DNA from: Henricia sp. BOLD:AAB3569
Taxonomy: Eukaryota > Echinodermata > Asteroidea > Spinulosida > Echinasteridae
NCBI GenBank assembly: GCA_037783545.1
Contig: JBBELK010000540.1
Location: forward strand, 1-64,000
Reading direction: 5' to 3'
DNA length: 64,000 nt
Positions 34,833 to 47,330 of the stretch are shown here, one piece after another. The translations under genes and the position numbers were made by a program. Below the pieces are notes generated by a model, which was not told the origin of the DNA, made no database searches, and saw nothing but the letters and a program-made list of their open reading frames with translations. How positions within the stretch are numbered: position 1 is the first letter of the stretch; each line of letters opens with the position of its first letter.

Positions 34833-34985
34833 TAAAAAAAAAAAACCCATTTTGGACTGAAATAAAATCATGTGGTGTTTGGTATACCATTGTTATTAAC
34901 ATTTTTAGTAACGTTTTTCTTGTCAACTTGTGAAAACAAACTTGGGGTCACTGCGAATGATGTAGGCCTACTTTACCTTTCTTAT
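34833..34985 (-). repeat. Dispersed repeat family D copy (inverted)
   Basis: AAATCATGTGGTGTTTGGTA and GGGGTCACTGCGAATGATGT are the reverse complement of the family D blocks at 21137-21260. Limits are approximate. Confidence 0.65.
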
Positions 34986-35236
34986 TTTTATTCAATGTTT
35001 TATTTCAACTACTACTGTTGACCGGACCATCTTACAAGGGTTAAACGACGAATATAAGAGAATATAGGCCTACATAAATAACTTAGGTACGTGTTATAAA
35101 GAGTATATTTAACCAATAGTATTAAACTTGTATCAAACATTATAATTGAGATGATGTAAACTATCCAAGCTACAGTAATTAATTGAAGAGATTATAAGAT
35201 ATTTTGAAACATTCCAAGAACATCGACCTTCTAACC

Positions 35237-35338
35237 TCCCCCCACCCCACCCCCCCCCCCCCCCCCCCCCCCCCACCCCCCCCCCCCTCCCCCTCCCCCT
35301 CCCCCGTCCCCCTCCCCCTCCCCTCTCCCCTCCCCCAC
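35237..35338. repeat. C-rich low-complexity tract
   Basis: About 100 bp of almost uninterrupted C on the plus strand, with A or T interruptions giving CCCCCT and CCCCGT units toward the right. Candidate i-motif/G-quadruplex. The long minus-strand Gly-rich ORF across it is an artefact. Confidence 0.9.
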
Positions 35339-35754
35339 CCAATTTACAACATTTTAGCCAGCTGCTATGAGGAATGGTAGATTTTCCGTATCTTTCTGTG
35401 TTACATTTTACTCTTGTCAACCCTGACATGTTGCGCAAGACCCGTGCGTTTACAGATTTTGATGGTGGTAGCAACTGTCTATTTTGAGTTTAACAATTTC
35501 ATTCGAAAGTTAACAAACAAATAATTTATTCGCTCTGTCAGACTGTAACTTGGTCAATTCAAGGCATTCACTGTAACTGTATTTCTTGCCAAGCATTATT
35601 CGGAAAGCTCTCTTTCTAATGGTCCCTCGTTTCCTTCCTCCATGGTTTTAACGCACTACACTATATAGGCCTACTCGCGTGTCCCGACTAGGATATACCC
35701 TGAGAACTCGGGATGTCTTGAAACCATGCCAAATGCCCAAAGTTGAGTCCGGCG

Positions 35755-36840
35755 GGAAATTTGGATAGTAAGTATCGTACGAAACGAATTGTAGCAAATC
35801 GTACAGTGGGCGATCAAAAGTTCGTAAAGAAGTCTACGACATGCGACAACCTGCGAAGCACTACGAAATCGTAACTGAATCGTATCTTTAGGAATCGTAG
35901 CAAATCGTATCAAAAAATCGCACAGTGGGAGGCCCGCTTACGGTACACCTTGCGTTTTGTACGTGATCCGATCACGATAGCGCATGTTGTGCAGTCGCAT
36001 CAAGGTGTACGGATTTTGCGATGCGTTCCGATGGCGATGTGGTCACGATTGTATGTACTAGACCGTCGCAACGCAATCACAGAATTTCAAGCATGCTCGA
36101 AATTTGGCGTGTCTGTGCAATCGCAACGGAGTCGGAACGCAAGGTGTACGGCCGGCTTTAGGCTACAATCTTGGCCGCAGTCACAAAGGAAAATCATGTC
36201 GTGCGTCCGTCGTTGGGAAAATGGGCACTATTTTATCGTAGAGTAAATCGTACGAATGTCCTGCGATTGTCCTGCGACTATCCTACGTTTGTCGTACGAT
36301 GTTTTTTCGTGGTGCGATTGTCGCAAGACAAGACAACCATCATACGAGCATCGCAGGACCATCGTACGTCAATCGTTAAGCGGGCCTCCCACTGTGCGAT
36401 ATTTGCCACGAATTTCATACGAATTGGTACGATTAGGTACGATTGGGTACGATTGTGTGTAGAGTCTATAGGCAGTCTGCGATAATCGTACCAATTCGTA
36501 GGTAATTCGTGGCAAATATCGCACAGTGGGAGGCCTGCTTAAGACTGTCCTACGATTATCGTACGATTTTGAGGGCCTTGGAAAACCCTAAAATCGTACG
36601 GTAATCGTACGCATGTCTTGGGACAGTCGTACGATTATGCTACGACATGGCCACGAGCGAAAAAAGGCCCACGGCAACATTTTGATTTTGGTCCGGACCA
36701 AAATGCCACGACAGTCCTCTACGACGCTATTTTTCGTCGCAGGACACCCAAATATCGTAGGACAGTCTCACGACTATCGCAGGATTTTGCCCTATTTTCT
36801 GTCGTGGACCCGTCGTAAACCCGTCCTACGACGTATGTGA
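35755..36840. repeat. Nested palindromic MITEs rich in TCGTACGA motifs
   Basis: A 1.1-kb block saturated with TCGTACGATT, CGTACGA and GTCCTACGAC. At least three inverted-repeat units are visible. One is the TTAA-flanked 36376-36542. Another is bounded by ACGGTACACCTTGCG (about 35940) and CGCAAGGTGTACGGCCGG (about 36138-36155). A third is implied by repeated CGCACAGTGGGAGGCC and its complement at about 35920, 36385 and 36520. ORFs inside are fortuitous. Confidence 0.75.
36376..36542. mobile_element. TTAA-flanked palindromic MITE
   Basis: TTAAGCGGGCCTCCCACTGT at the left is mirrored by ACAGTGGGAGGCCTGCTTAA at the right. The arms continue through GCGATATTTGCCACGAATT and GTACGATTAGGTACGATT. TTAA at both ends. 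167 bp, non-coding, and inserted within related TACGA-rich sequence. Confidence 0.85.
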
Positions 36841-36949
36841 CAGGAGGCTTTAGCCTACAGAAATATCTAATACATTGATGCAGCAATGCTTCAGAAAATG
36901 TTTAAAATTGGGCCAAAAAGTCACATTGCTTTTTAATTGTTGTGAATAC

Positions 36950-37570
36950 TTTGAGTAAAGGCTTGGTCACAACAAACCCACGACGCATTTGTGCCACTAC
37001 ACGACAGAAAATTTGGGCAAATCGTGGGTCATCGGGGGTCGTCGCAGGACAGTCCTACGAAATTTTGAGCATCGTGGCATCGATGGACATGCACCTTTTT
37101 TGCTCGACGAAATTGTTTTGTGGTATCTATGTCTCGTGGCTGTCGTGAGTCTGTCCTACGACAGTCTTACGAAAAAAAACAGACCGGGCCTCGTTATATA
37201 GTCGGGAGACGGACGCGCGAGCGTCCCACGAGTGACCCGCGACTGTTGTGCGACAGTCTTGCGACAGTCGCACGACAGTCGCACGCGCATCCCACGAGTG
37301 AACCACGACCTGATCACGTGAAAAACAGCCCCCCGACAATGCCCGACAACTCACGACTGTCGCACGACTAACTTGCGACACACCTACGACATAACCACGA
37401 CATATATTTTTTCTTTCCTGTCGCGTCCCCATCGCCAAACCATCTTTAATGTGTCATAGCCCTTGTGACCACTCGAAATAGATTTCGGCCATGTTGCAAG
37501 ATCTGGCCACGACAAATATTTTATGGGTCTACCACGACAAAATTTCGTACGATCCGTTGTGCCCGGGGCT
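36950..37570. repeat. CACGAC/CCTACGAC-rich repetitive block
   Basis: Runs of CACGACAGTCGCACGACAGT, GTCCTACGAC and similar phrases spaced irregularly, compositionally like 36240-36840 but with more CACGAC. It starts with GGCTTGGTCACAACAAACCC and ends near GTGCCCGGGGCTTAAG. It is a probable MITE related to the preceding block. The inverted ends are imperfect and not fixed. Confidence 0.55.
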
Positions 37571-38772
37571 TAAGGTTTCCCCTGGTATTGCAGAAGTACA
37601 ATGTATAATGGCAAACGCGTATACAGGAAACGTATGCGGCTCGGAAAAACTGGGTGGTTGTATCACAGATTGCTTGCGTGGTTATTCAAGAAATGAGCGT
37701 ATGTGTGCATGAACTCAATGATATGAAATTCACATTATAATGTTGTGTCAAATAAAATAACCACGCAAAATGGTGATAACCACCCAATTTTATTCCGAGC
37801 CGTAGGCTATACGTTTCTCCACCTTAAAACAAAGTGGAAGTTATTATTATTGTTATTATTATTAAAATCACCTCAGCAATCGCTTACTTTATATATCTTT
37901 CATGCATGCATGCAGACTTGTTTACTCATGCACAGCTATTAAGGAGGTCCATATCAAAAAAGAAACTGCAGTCAATACATCACAATTGTTTTAAGATATG
38001 GATTGTTGTGACATATAATATGTTTACCTTGAAATAACATCAATCTTAAATATAAACGGAGACACTGATTTCAGTATACATTTTTCTTATTAAAAAACAT
38101 ACTGTTTAATAGGCCTATATAATTTGAAGTTCATAAAAGAATTATAAATTTCGACAGGAAAGTCTTCTTTTTTTCCGTTGTAAGCTTAAAAGGGCCATAC
38201 CTCGAAATGGTATTTGCCGACTTCCGCCTGGTTTTGCGGTGGTAGATCACAGAATGTGCCAGCCCCTGCGGATAACATGGATCTGGTATCATCGTGTCGT
38301 TACTGTCGTAGCAGGCAGGGGTTAAATGGTTAATAACAATAACGCCATTCTTCCCATTCAATAAAGATCTGACACTTGAGGGCGTGGAGCTATTTGGGTT
38401 CACAATATCGTCACGGGGTTTCCGATGAAGAATACATCAGCTCAAGGACTGGACTGAGGCAGGGGGTAGGCTAACAAACTGGTCAGCGAGCCTATAGGCT
38501 CGCCCATGGTCCAACCCTGAAAAGACTCGCCATTTACTCTCTTGCCCAACTTTTCAACCAACTCTGCGGGAGTTTTCTAGCGTCACTCAAGATATCTTGT
38601 CTTCGCGCCATTCAGCTACGAGTCATCAGCTGTCGACTAGCTCATTACGGATTGCTTATCAGGACCGCTGGCCATGTAAATTTACCCTAATTGAAGATGG
38701 TTTAATCCTTACTAAATCCCTTTTCAAATATGTTAACAAGACACGACGTACACAGTTATCTGATGTTAATTG
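37571..38772. other. Intergenic, nothing firmly recognised
   Basis: Non-coding. An inverted match GGTGGTTGTATCACAGATTG with its approximate counterpart near 37768-37800 (TGATAACCACCCAATTTTAT) hints at a small foldback at about 37610-37810, but the ends are not clear. Confidence 0.35.
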
Positions 38773-38950
38773 TTAAAGACCGTTACATCATTTGCAGTGA
38801 CCCAAACTTTTACTTCATAAAAATTGTTGACAGCAATTATGGTTACGTAACAAACACGTACATCATTTTGAAGGTGGTTTTTTTTTCATTGTGTGCACAC
38901 TTTTTTTACCAGGCATTTAACACAAAAACCATGCTTGGATTTTAAAGGTT
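38773..38950 (+). repeat. Dispersed repeat family D copy
   Basis: TTAAAGACCGTTACATCATT and TGCAGTGACCCAAACTTTTA match the left part of the family D copies. Right limit approximate. Confidence 0.6.
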
Positions 38951-41246
38951 TTTTGTTGTTGTTTACTTTGAAGCATTACTGCATCTATGTAATTTCTACA
39001 AGGTAATTATTTATCAACATTATTCTTTACTCAATGCAATGCTGTTGTTCCTGGAATTCGCAAAAAAATCAACCGCAAATGAAATAATTGCCTCTAAATT
39101 TCGGTAGTATTGCCACAGGATGGGCCAAATAACTCTAACAGAAGCATGCCACGCCCTTCTGTTAAAGCGAACTTTCCTCCACCAAGTCACGCAAACGGAC
39201 CGTGACAAATGTGTGGGAATCAACGGCCCAAATCATGATCGAGTTTAGTCAATTTGACATGTTTGTTGCGAGTCACTGCCAGGAGCGTGTATTGATCGCA
39301 ATACGGACCGATCGTGACATGCTTAGGTAAGGAGATTTTCTTGTTGGCATGCTCGCTAGTCGCCCCATTCTCTTGTAAAAAAAAAGAAATCGGATTCTAT
39401 CGGATGCTGCTATCGAGTTCGGTCTCGCCGACTTTCTCTTAAATTTTAATCAAAACGCCAAATAAACTGGATTCAAGGTCTATTCATTTTGATGATGCAC
39501 ACAATGTACGTGGACATTCTCGTAACCATTCCTATAATGCATTAATGGGATATCATTTGCTATGTCGTCGCGTGCGCTAAAGTGAAATGTCTCTATGGTA
39601 AATGCAAAACTTTCTCTAACTTTTTGGCCTAATAAAGCTCAACAAATTGAAATCTAGTTGCCGAGATCCTCAACTTTCTATTGACGGTATGTCTTATTAA
39701 AAAGTCAATGCCTTCACCATATATACATACATACAATTGTCAATTTGGTATTTAACTGAGAAGATATCGGCTGTGAGGCCTAGCACAGATAGTCTTGTTA
39801 AACGTGCTGTTCTTGCTAAACGAGATCACGCGACAGCCATAAACATATTATTTGCAGTCCAAACAACAAAAACACGTCCATTTTGTATAATGTAGCGATA
39901 AATATATGAGTCCCATTTTGGATGAAAGGCCACAAAAGGATTTTTAAAAGATCAATTAATAGTTCAATCCCAAATACTCAAATACGGTCCACGCAGGTTA
40001 TAAGTTTAGCTTAGAAATCAAACTCCCATAGTGGAGCAAATTCGAAAAATACGAACCAATGAGATTAATGCATGTAGCTCGTTTGATTATAAATGTATCA
40101 AAAGCATATACTTGCTGTACTTAATTAACCTTTAAAACATCGATCCGCGGTTTTCTTATTGCGAAAATGACTAAAAGCTGATGTAATTTAAGCTACACGT
40201 TAACGTGTTGACGTTTTAAGGACAAACTGAAAAACATAAACCGATTTCTGTTTTGAAATACATGCACGACACATGCGAAAATAATTTCAAAATCTTTTAG
40301 CTGGAACCGTTGATGTAAATTTCATGAGACAAACAAGTGGTAGGCTCAGGGCTTATGCAAATCAACGGTGCTTTCAATCACAGGCATTCAGCGTGATCGC
40401 GCGATAAACAGGTTGTTGTTGGATTATACCCCCCTTGTCGTTATATATGCAAGTCAATTTTATTTGGGGCGTTTCTGACGGAGACCGAATTATTTAAAGA
40501 TTCGTGCACTACATGTATTTGATTGTCACAACAAGGTTCTTTCCGTAATGCCCGTTTGGCAAGATGGCAAGATGAAGCCTTTTTACGGATTCCTGGAAAG
40601 GGCATAATGCACAGGGTGTCCTTATATATAAGTGAGGAAACCGATATTAAATTACTAATTATTCGGTAATGACCGCGAAGTTTGGAAAATGGCAAATACG
40701 TACTATCCGTTTCATGACCGTTTCCTCTTTCTTATGGCACCAAGAAATCCAGAATACCTTGATGACTGAGCACCGATGGTTCAGAAATTAATCGTGACTT
40801 TGTGGCTTTTTTTTTTAATTGAAAAACGGGTGCAAATGTGAGCCGCTCCACCGAAAGTAGGCGCTTGTCGCACATGCCAGAACTGAGATAATGGCTAATT
40901 TATGCATGTATGTCAAGTAGGGCATTTTGTTTATCGATACCAGGATTTCTGCATGCATCTATATCACCTAAAGAAGTTTAAGTGAATAAATACTACATTG
41001 TACCAGAAAACAGTTTTCAGTGTTTTTCTAAAGCATATTTACCTTAATGAAACTATAGGCTAATTTGGCTAATTTTGTTTGAGGGGGGGGGGGGGGGTGT
41101 TAGGCCGTGCGAAGAGGGTTAAAAAGACATTGCGTACGAAATTGAGGACTGCTATCCTTGTTCATTCTTGCTGAAACACCACCCACACATGTTTTTATAT
41201 AGGTATAGCGCTTTTGGAGTCAGAATTTGCAGGGTTGTTAAGGACT
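38951..41246. other. Intergenic, nothing recognised
   Basis: About 2.3 kb of AT-rich sequence. Only a short G homopolymer at about 41083-41097 stands out. No gene or repeat with definable ends. Confidence 0.45.
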
Positions 41247-42074
41247 TTAAAGGTACACACCGGCCTACTGTTTACATGATTTAGTGATGTAGCAGCATTG
41301 ACAATACTTTTTTGATGGTCGTTGTGAAAAAAGATCATCAAAATATCCCTTAATTTACTAAAGAAGTGCAAAATTAACAAAAACGGTCAAAATACGGGTT
41401 ATACGCTTTACCAGCCGTTGCAACTACGCGCGAGCCTCACGATTTTGTCACAAACGATTCGCTCTTCTCCTGCTCAGGATATCTCCAATTTTCTGCTCAC
41501 GATTTCACTGGACGACCGAATAGGAATTTCCGTTTTCTTTTGAGGAGTTGGCATCATGTTTTTTCTTCACGAACGTACACCGGAGCAACACGCCCGTGTG
41601 TGTGTGTGCAATCAGGCTATTTGCCGTGCTGCGCGGGGCAAATATCCTACACTACACGGTAGCCTGCCGTAGCACGCGCTCGCTCCCGTTCTCCGGACTC
41701 TCGAAACAAACAACTATGTTCGAATTTTCATATTATGTTTAACTTTGTTTCATACCTATATAAATAGTCTCTCTTTTGTCAATTACTTATAAATATTGGG
41801 GGGAAATCAGAGTTGAATTTGGTGCAGTTCTGCAGTAACAAACTTTTATACGGCTGGAAATACAACTAACTTACAATACCACGTGACTTTTCGGAACCAG
41901 AATTTGGTTCCGAAAAGTCACGTGACCTTGAATTTTTCAAAAGTGCTCAAAAACGGCCAAATTTGACGACGTCTTTTCAGGATATATATAATTTACTCTC
42001 GAAGGCGCTTCAGAATAATGTATGGGTCTACTTCGAGCCCAAAATAGCCCAACAAAGCCGGTGTGTTCCTTTAA
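41247..42074 (-). mobile_element. TTAA-flanked non-autonomous element, family F (copy 2)
   Basis: TTAAAGGTACACACCGGCCT at the left and GCCGGTGTGTTCCTTTAA at the right, TTAA at both edges. It is the reverse complement of 23122-23931 over its length, including CATACATTATTCTGAA-like and GGTCACGTGA-like blocks. The middle holds an extra GTGTGTGTGTGCAATCAGG stretch. Confidence 0.85.
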
Positions 42075-42249
42075 GCCTTAACAGAAGTACAACCTTCTAC
42101 GCCATTTTTCTCTACAGCGCTTCTTAAAGAATTGTGCTCTTGGTCATCACGGAAATGGTCATAACTTGGTCAATTTTTGACGGATTGATACAATGTTTGT
42201 AGTTTTGTGAAGCTTATAATATACTCTATCATTAGCTCAAATGGGAAAA

Positions 42250-42663
42250 TCATACTGTTTATCGTACACTGCTAGATCGCATGTTAAAATAGAGCTGAAG
42301 ATATTCTCTTTTCACTGATCTCGATTGGGACAAAGGAAAATTGGCATTATTGAATTTTGAGTTGCTTTCATTTTTTTTTTTTTTTTTTTTAAAGCAAAGC
42401 CACTGACCTCCGGGAGATAGATCAAACAAATACAAACCATATATGTCGAGCGATTTCACATGCATGTATACTAGAAAGTTGTACGAGTTTCCGAAAATGT
42501 GGCAATACAATGGGAGACTTCTGAAACGCGTGGTGGCAGCAAACAAACCGGTCCTTTCTCATTGTTTACGTCACGTTTGAGCTAAAGTGCGCATGCTCAA
42601 TGATGTAAACAATGGAAAAGGACCGGTTTGTTTGCTGCCACCAAGTGTTTTAAAAGTCTCCCA
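42250..42663 (+). repeat. Composite repeat family H (copy 1) ending in a foldback
   Basis: The left part (GGGAAAATCATACTGTTTAT through CCACTGACCTCCGGGAGATA) recurs at 54490-54700. The right part 42511-42663 is a foldback: GGGAGACTTCTGAAACGCGT and GGTGGCAGCAAACAAACCGG pair with their mirror ending AAGTCTCCCA. A poly-T run lies at 42369-42390. Confidence 0.8.
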
Positions 42664-42740
42664 TTCGCACTGGTTATAAAAACTGTTGATGCACCAGTTT
42701 GCACTTAAACTGAGATTTGCCATCTGTGTCATACATGAAT

Positions 42741-42896
42741 GAAAACGTTACCCTTTGTGTGTTGCCAAGGTTACTGGATCCACATTAAAAACCAGTCAAC
42801 TGTTTCCCAGCACTTTAGGAATGATCTTTGCAGATTGCCAGCGAATGTTTAGACCCAGTTACCCTGGTAACTGACGTTGCACTTTAGTTGTCTATT
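42741..42896. mobile_element. Foldback MITE, family E (copy 2)
   Basis: ACCCTTTGTGTGTTGCCAAG at the left and CTGGTAACTGACGTTGCACT at the right, matching the layout of 22718-22863. Confidence 0.7.
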
Positions 42897-43617
42897 GCGG
42901 AGCCAGAAGAAAAGAAACAGCCCCTTCACTATCTACGTCGTCATAAAAAAACCATACGTTGGCCACCGTGCCGCGCCATCCCTGCTCCACCTCTCATAAT
43001 ACTTCATTGCCAAATCACTTCTACTGCTAAACAAGAATTAATATCCTTGCCGTCAGATGTTTGTTTAAAAAGAAGAAGAGCCAAAAGGTTGCATTTGTTT
43101 TTCTGTCAAAATTGTACAGAAGCAATAATAACGGTCTAGATTGTGTGGTCTGAAAGCAACGGTGCCGACCCGTTGGTTGCCAAGCAGCAGGTGAGACCGG
43201 CTCTAACTGGACAGAATTAACCGGTGAGTGTTTGGAGAGCCGGGCACCCGACGGCAGACTGTTGACACGGTTGTAATGCAGTTTTTATGAGAGGCTCCGT
43301 GGTCATTTTCCTGTCAACATTATTTAAACTTTTAAGTAAGCGATGGTGAACCGTCGACGCCGCACATCTGACGATGCGTGTTTTTTCTCCTCTTATGGAA
43401 AGCGTGGTTGTATCGAGACAGGGAGTCGGTTGAGCTTGAAGTGAAAACATTGTCGTATTTTCCTTGAGTCGGCACATGGGGCGGGCAAAGTGTGATACTA
43501 TAGCTTCAATTCTCGCTACAGCAATGTTGACATAATCATATCACGATTTCAGTAGCACCCATATCGATTAGGTGCCGCCACCTCACTTCACACCACAGAC
43601 ATAGGGCCAGAGGATGT

Positions 43618-43965
43618 TAAAGGCGCATTTAATAATTTGCAGATGTTTTTTTTTTTTACGAATTTCAGGAACAACAGCATTTATACATAGGTAAATAATA
43701 ATGTTTATAAACCACCATGTAGAATTTTCAGCCACATAGACTTCAGAAAACTTTAATCTCATGCATGGTTTTTGTGTGGAATAAATGGTAAAAAGTTTGC
43801 TGGCAATATTTTTTTAAACAGCACCTTTCTTCCACAAAGGTACCATTTTACACGCGAACAAAAATCATGTGGTGTTTGTTACCATTGTATCAACACTTTT
43901 AGGTGGGTTTTGCTTGTCAACTCGTATATTTTTGGTAACTGCAAATGATGTATTGGGGCTTGAAA
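43618..43965. repeat. Dispersed repeat family D copy (longest, inverted right part)
   Basis: TTAAAGGCGCATTTAATAAT at the left. The right part reads AAAAATCATGTGGTGTTTGT and TAACTGCAAATGATGTATTG, the reverse complement of the family's usual left end. The complete element may therefore have inverted termini. Confidence 0.6.
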
Positions 43966-46900
43966 ACACGGCTTGGCGTTGTTGATATTCTGAGGCGAAT
44001 ACAGGAATGAATATAAAGCTAAGTTTTATCCAATTGACAAGTGACTTGTCTGTCCATTTGTAATTGTGTTACAGAAAAAATGACTGTGTATACGATATAA
44101 ATCATTTTAACAGAGAAATATTTCCATCGCGATTTTATCTGTTAAAAATTGTGTTGTTTGCCATCGAATCCCGCAGATGATTTCACTTTAAGCGTTTCGC
44201 TGAAATGCCAGTGGAATTCAGTCACTCAAAATATACAAATCAACAATCACTAGTCATATTTGCTGATCGTACTTTTCCAAAAACGTCGCAAAAAGGAATA
44301 GTAAAAGTAATTACTGGACTCAGGAAAATCATCTGACAAAACAATAATGACTTTGAAAAGTAAACGGTCAATTTCTGGCTCCTTTCAGTGGAAAATGCAG
44401 AAGAGGCGAAAATCAAGAAGTCGTGGTCTCGTGGGAATGAAGACCGAAAGCTCTTGGCAAGTATGTGATACAGACCAAAACGTATTACAGGAACTAGAAG
44501 CAGGCCGATGAAATAAACACGGCAGAGCGGAATCTGGTAAATCCGGTGCGTAAAGAGAAACAAAATCGCGCCTTATTTATCCTGATAAACGCGGACGTCA
44601 TATACGAAATCAAAGGGAAAGTGCAGCACTGAAGTTCATTCCGTACCGTTGACTCTCCCGCGACATTTTTGAAGAGAATTCGGCGTGTTTGACTTGTGAT
44701 TTGGGTGGGCTTAATTTTAATTGGCAATAATGTTAGAAAAACAAGTCATTCCCTCGTCCCGATTATGCGATCTTGCTTATAATGCCCGAGATGGGCGTGT
44801 GGCATGTATTGCAATCTTGTATGCGCGATATCCGCCTTCAAAACAACCGAGAAGACGCAAACACCAATTAATAGGCACGTCCGGTCGGTGATTACACTGT
44901 GAATGTTTTTTTTTTGGAGATGCGGTGTTCTTTCGAGGACATCGTGTAAGTTTGTTTGCGACGAGTGTTGATTTTTTTTTTAACAACACCAAAGACCTGC
45001 TACATGTACCATTTTAAGAACAGGACACAGGAATCAATGGGATAATTAAATAAGACAATAATATTAACGGAAAGAATAATACCTCTTGGCGTGATAACGT
45101 CCGTGTGCATTGTGCGTTTTATTGAGACGCATGGCGCGCTTTAATGCACCAGTGGAAATGGGATGCCCTAATTTTATTGCTAATAATGGCGCTGATTTGC
45201 CCCTATTCCATCGAAAAAACCCAAACGACAACATCTATATGTACATGTTTTTCTTATGGCATTGCCCTACTGCTGCAATTCAATTCAACTAACAACAATT
45301 AATTTTTTATAAGTTTGGGGTGTAGATAACATCAATTCAAACTTTGTTTTCATCACTTTCTGTAGCAAAACTGGCAAGACCGTACGAATTATTTGAAGCA
45401 TTGTCACGCAAAATCCGCGTGACAATTTCGGTGTTTTGTTAACAGTTAATGAAAAAACTCAAATAACCGTTACACCGAGGATAAACCACCAAAATGTATG
45501 CATTGAGAAACCCTGGTGAGGAACCGTCTGGCCGCCAGCGAGCGCCTGTGGAGTAATACACCTTTTCTTTTCTATGCACAACCCGTTGCCATTTTGCGTC
45601 CAAACGGACGGTAATATACCACCGAGTCGTATTTAGTGTCACAAAGGAAAACCTTTCTCATAAATGAAAACCATTTTCCCGGAGTACAAACGAACATTCA
45701 GGCGTAATGTACGGTTGAGATTTGAGAGTTTCATCAACATAACTAGGCTAATGGGCTTGTGCATAAAGCGGATAGGTGGCCAGCATCTTCGATTGAAGCT
45801 GGGGGAGGCGTGTCCTGCTTCAATCCATGTCTCTTGTCTCGCTGGGCTAGCTCATGGGCTTGTCATTCTCTCAGTGCCCCAGTGCGCACAAATGATATGG
45901 CCGTGGGTCCCTACGGGGGCGAAATCAAACCCTACCGGTGGCAGTGGATGCCCCGCTAAAGTACTCGCCCTGCGCCGGAGATGCCATGATAGGAAATGCA
46001 TACACAAGTCCCTCAGTATATGGTCTTGGAGCTATATGGATTGGTGGCTTGCCTGGCGCTGAACGCTTGTCAATCAGGCACACAGCGCGCAGGAAGCAAA
46101 TCCGTCGATTACCGTTCCATTCCGGGGGGTTCGGCCGTGCCCAAGTGCCAGCCGGCCCGGCCTTATTCCCTGGACGGGGCCCCAGACCCATCCCGATTAG
46201 AACGACTTCGTTGCTTGCCAAAGCCACAGCAATAACGATTGAAACCCTAGACGATGAGCAAATAGCACGAAATAATATTTGCCCGCACTGCGTTTCGCGC
46301 CAGCTCAACGACTCGGTTGCGTGGCCTAATTATTTTGTGCTGCAATAATACAAAATTCTCCCCTCTCCTCCAAAATGAAAACGGCAGTTGCAGCTCATAA
46401 AGACGGGGACGACACTTGTTTCCTTCCGTCCCGTGTCTACATTTACCGGAGTAATAAAAGCTAAGGGGGTAGATGAAGGGAGGATGGCCCAGAATAATGT
46501 CAGTGTCCCAGGTAAAACACGAGCCTTACAAGTACACTGCAGGCCAGGCACGAGATGATCAGAACACAGATAATTCCTCCTTGTCCGTAACTGTTTAATT
46601 ACAGCGATCAGAATCGCCAGAGAACACTCGTTTCGCTCGCTCTACTAAGAAAACACATCCATATTATTGTGACCTGCAGTTGCAGAAAAAAATACAGTCG
46701 TGAGTGCAGAGATCACTTGAATATAGTACGTTGACTCATTGCTCATGCCAATTAAAGTTAATGGCACCGTTCAGAGCAGTCTATTCCTTTGAAGAAAACA
46801 TTCTTTGTAATCGGAAACAATATCCAACAAAACATGATTCGAGTTGTATCGTTTACTGATGCTTTGTTTTATTACACGCGATATCGTAGAGAACCATTAC

Positions 46901-47148
46901 AGAAATTGGAATTTTAGTAACATCTGGGAAAACGATCAAGCGTTGCATTCGGAACACTTTTCGATTTTGAACATTTTTTTTTTCAAACCGTATATGTTGG
47001 CTTTGCTGTCGAGATTCCTGTTTGAATGTATTCAATAAGTTCATTTTGGTCTGCTTTATTTTGAGCATACATGTACTCAAAATACGATAAAGGTTATCAA
47101 TAGAATAATATAGTGATGCGGTCCACGAGTTATCACGATTTACCAACT
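43966..47148. other. Repeat-poor intergenic block, candidate cis-regulatory DNA
   Basis: Largely unique sequence. 45660-46330 is GC-richer, with overlapping open frames on both strands (for example 45938-46348 plus) that show no recognisable domain or splice-supported structure. 45120-45290 contains several TTTAATGCACC/CTAATTTTATTGC-type homeodomain-like sites. No gene is supported. Regulatory role is inference from position in a Six3/6 gene desert. Confidence 0.35.
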
Positions 47149-47330
47149 AGGGCCGTCCAAAGTTGTCAACATTTTCACTGTTCTACAAAGCGTAGGAAGG
47201 GGACAAAATGTTGACACTTCATGGTACTGACAGAAAAATGTTTACGTAGTATTTCCGGGGAAGGGAGGGGAGTCTTGAAAAATACTATTATAATACACTC
47301 TGTAGAACTGTGAAAACTTTGGGCGGCCCC
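47149..47330. mobile_element. MITE with AGGGCCGTCCAAAG ends
   Basis: AGGGCCGTCCAAAGTTGTCA, plus TTTTCACTGTTCTACA inside, pair with TGTAGAACTGTGAAAACTTT and GGGCGGCCCC at the right. About 182 bp, non-coding. Confidence 0.75.

Noticed and set aside
35133..35474. Gly-rich minus-strand open frame
   Set aside because: Passes through the C tract at 35237-35338. Low-complexity artefact.
45938..46348. 136-codon plus-strand frame and its minus-strand partner
   Set aside because: Overlapping frames on both strands, no domain and no splice logic. More likely GC-rich non-coding DNA.
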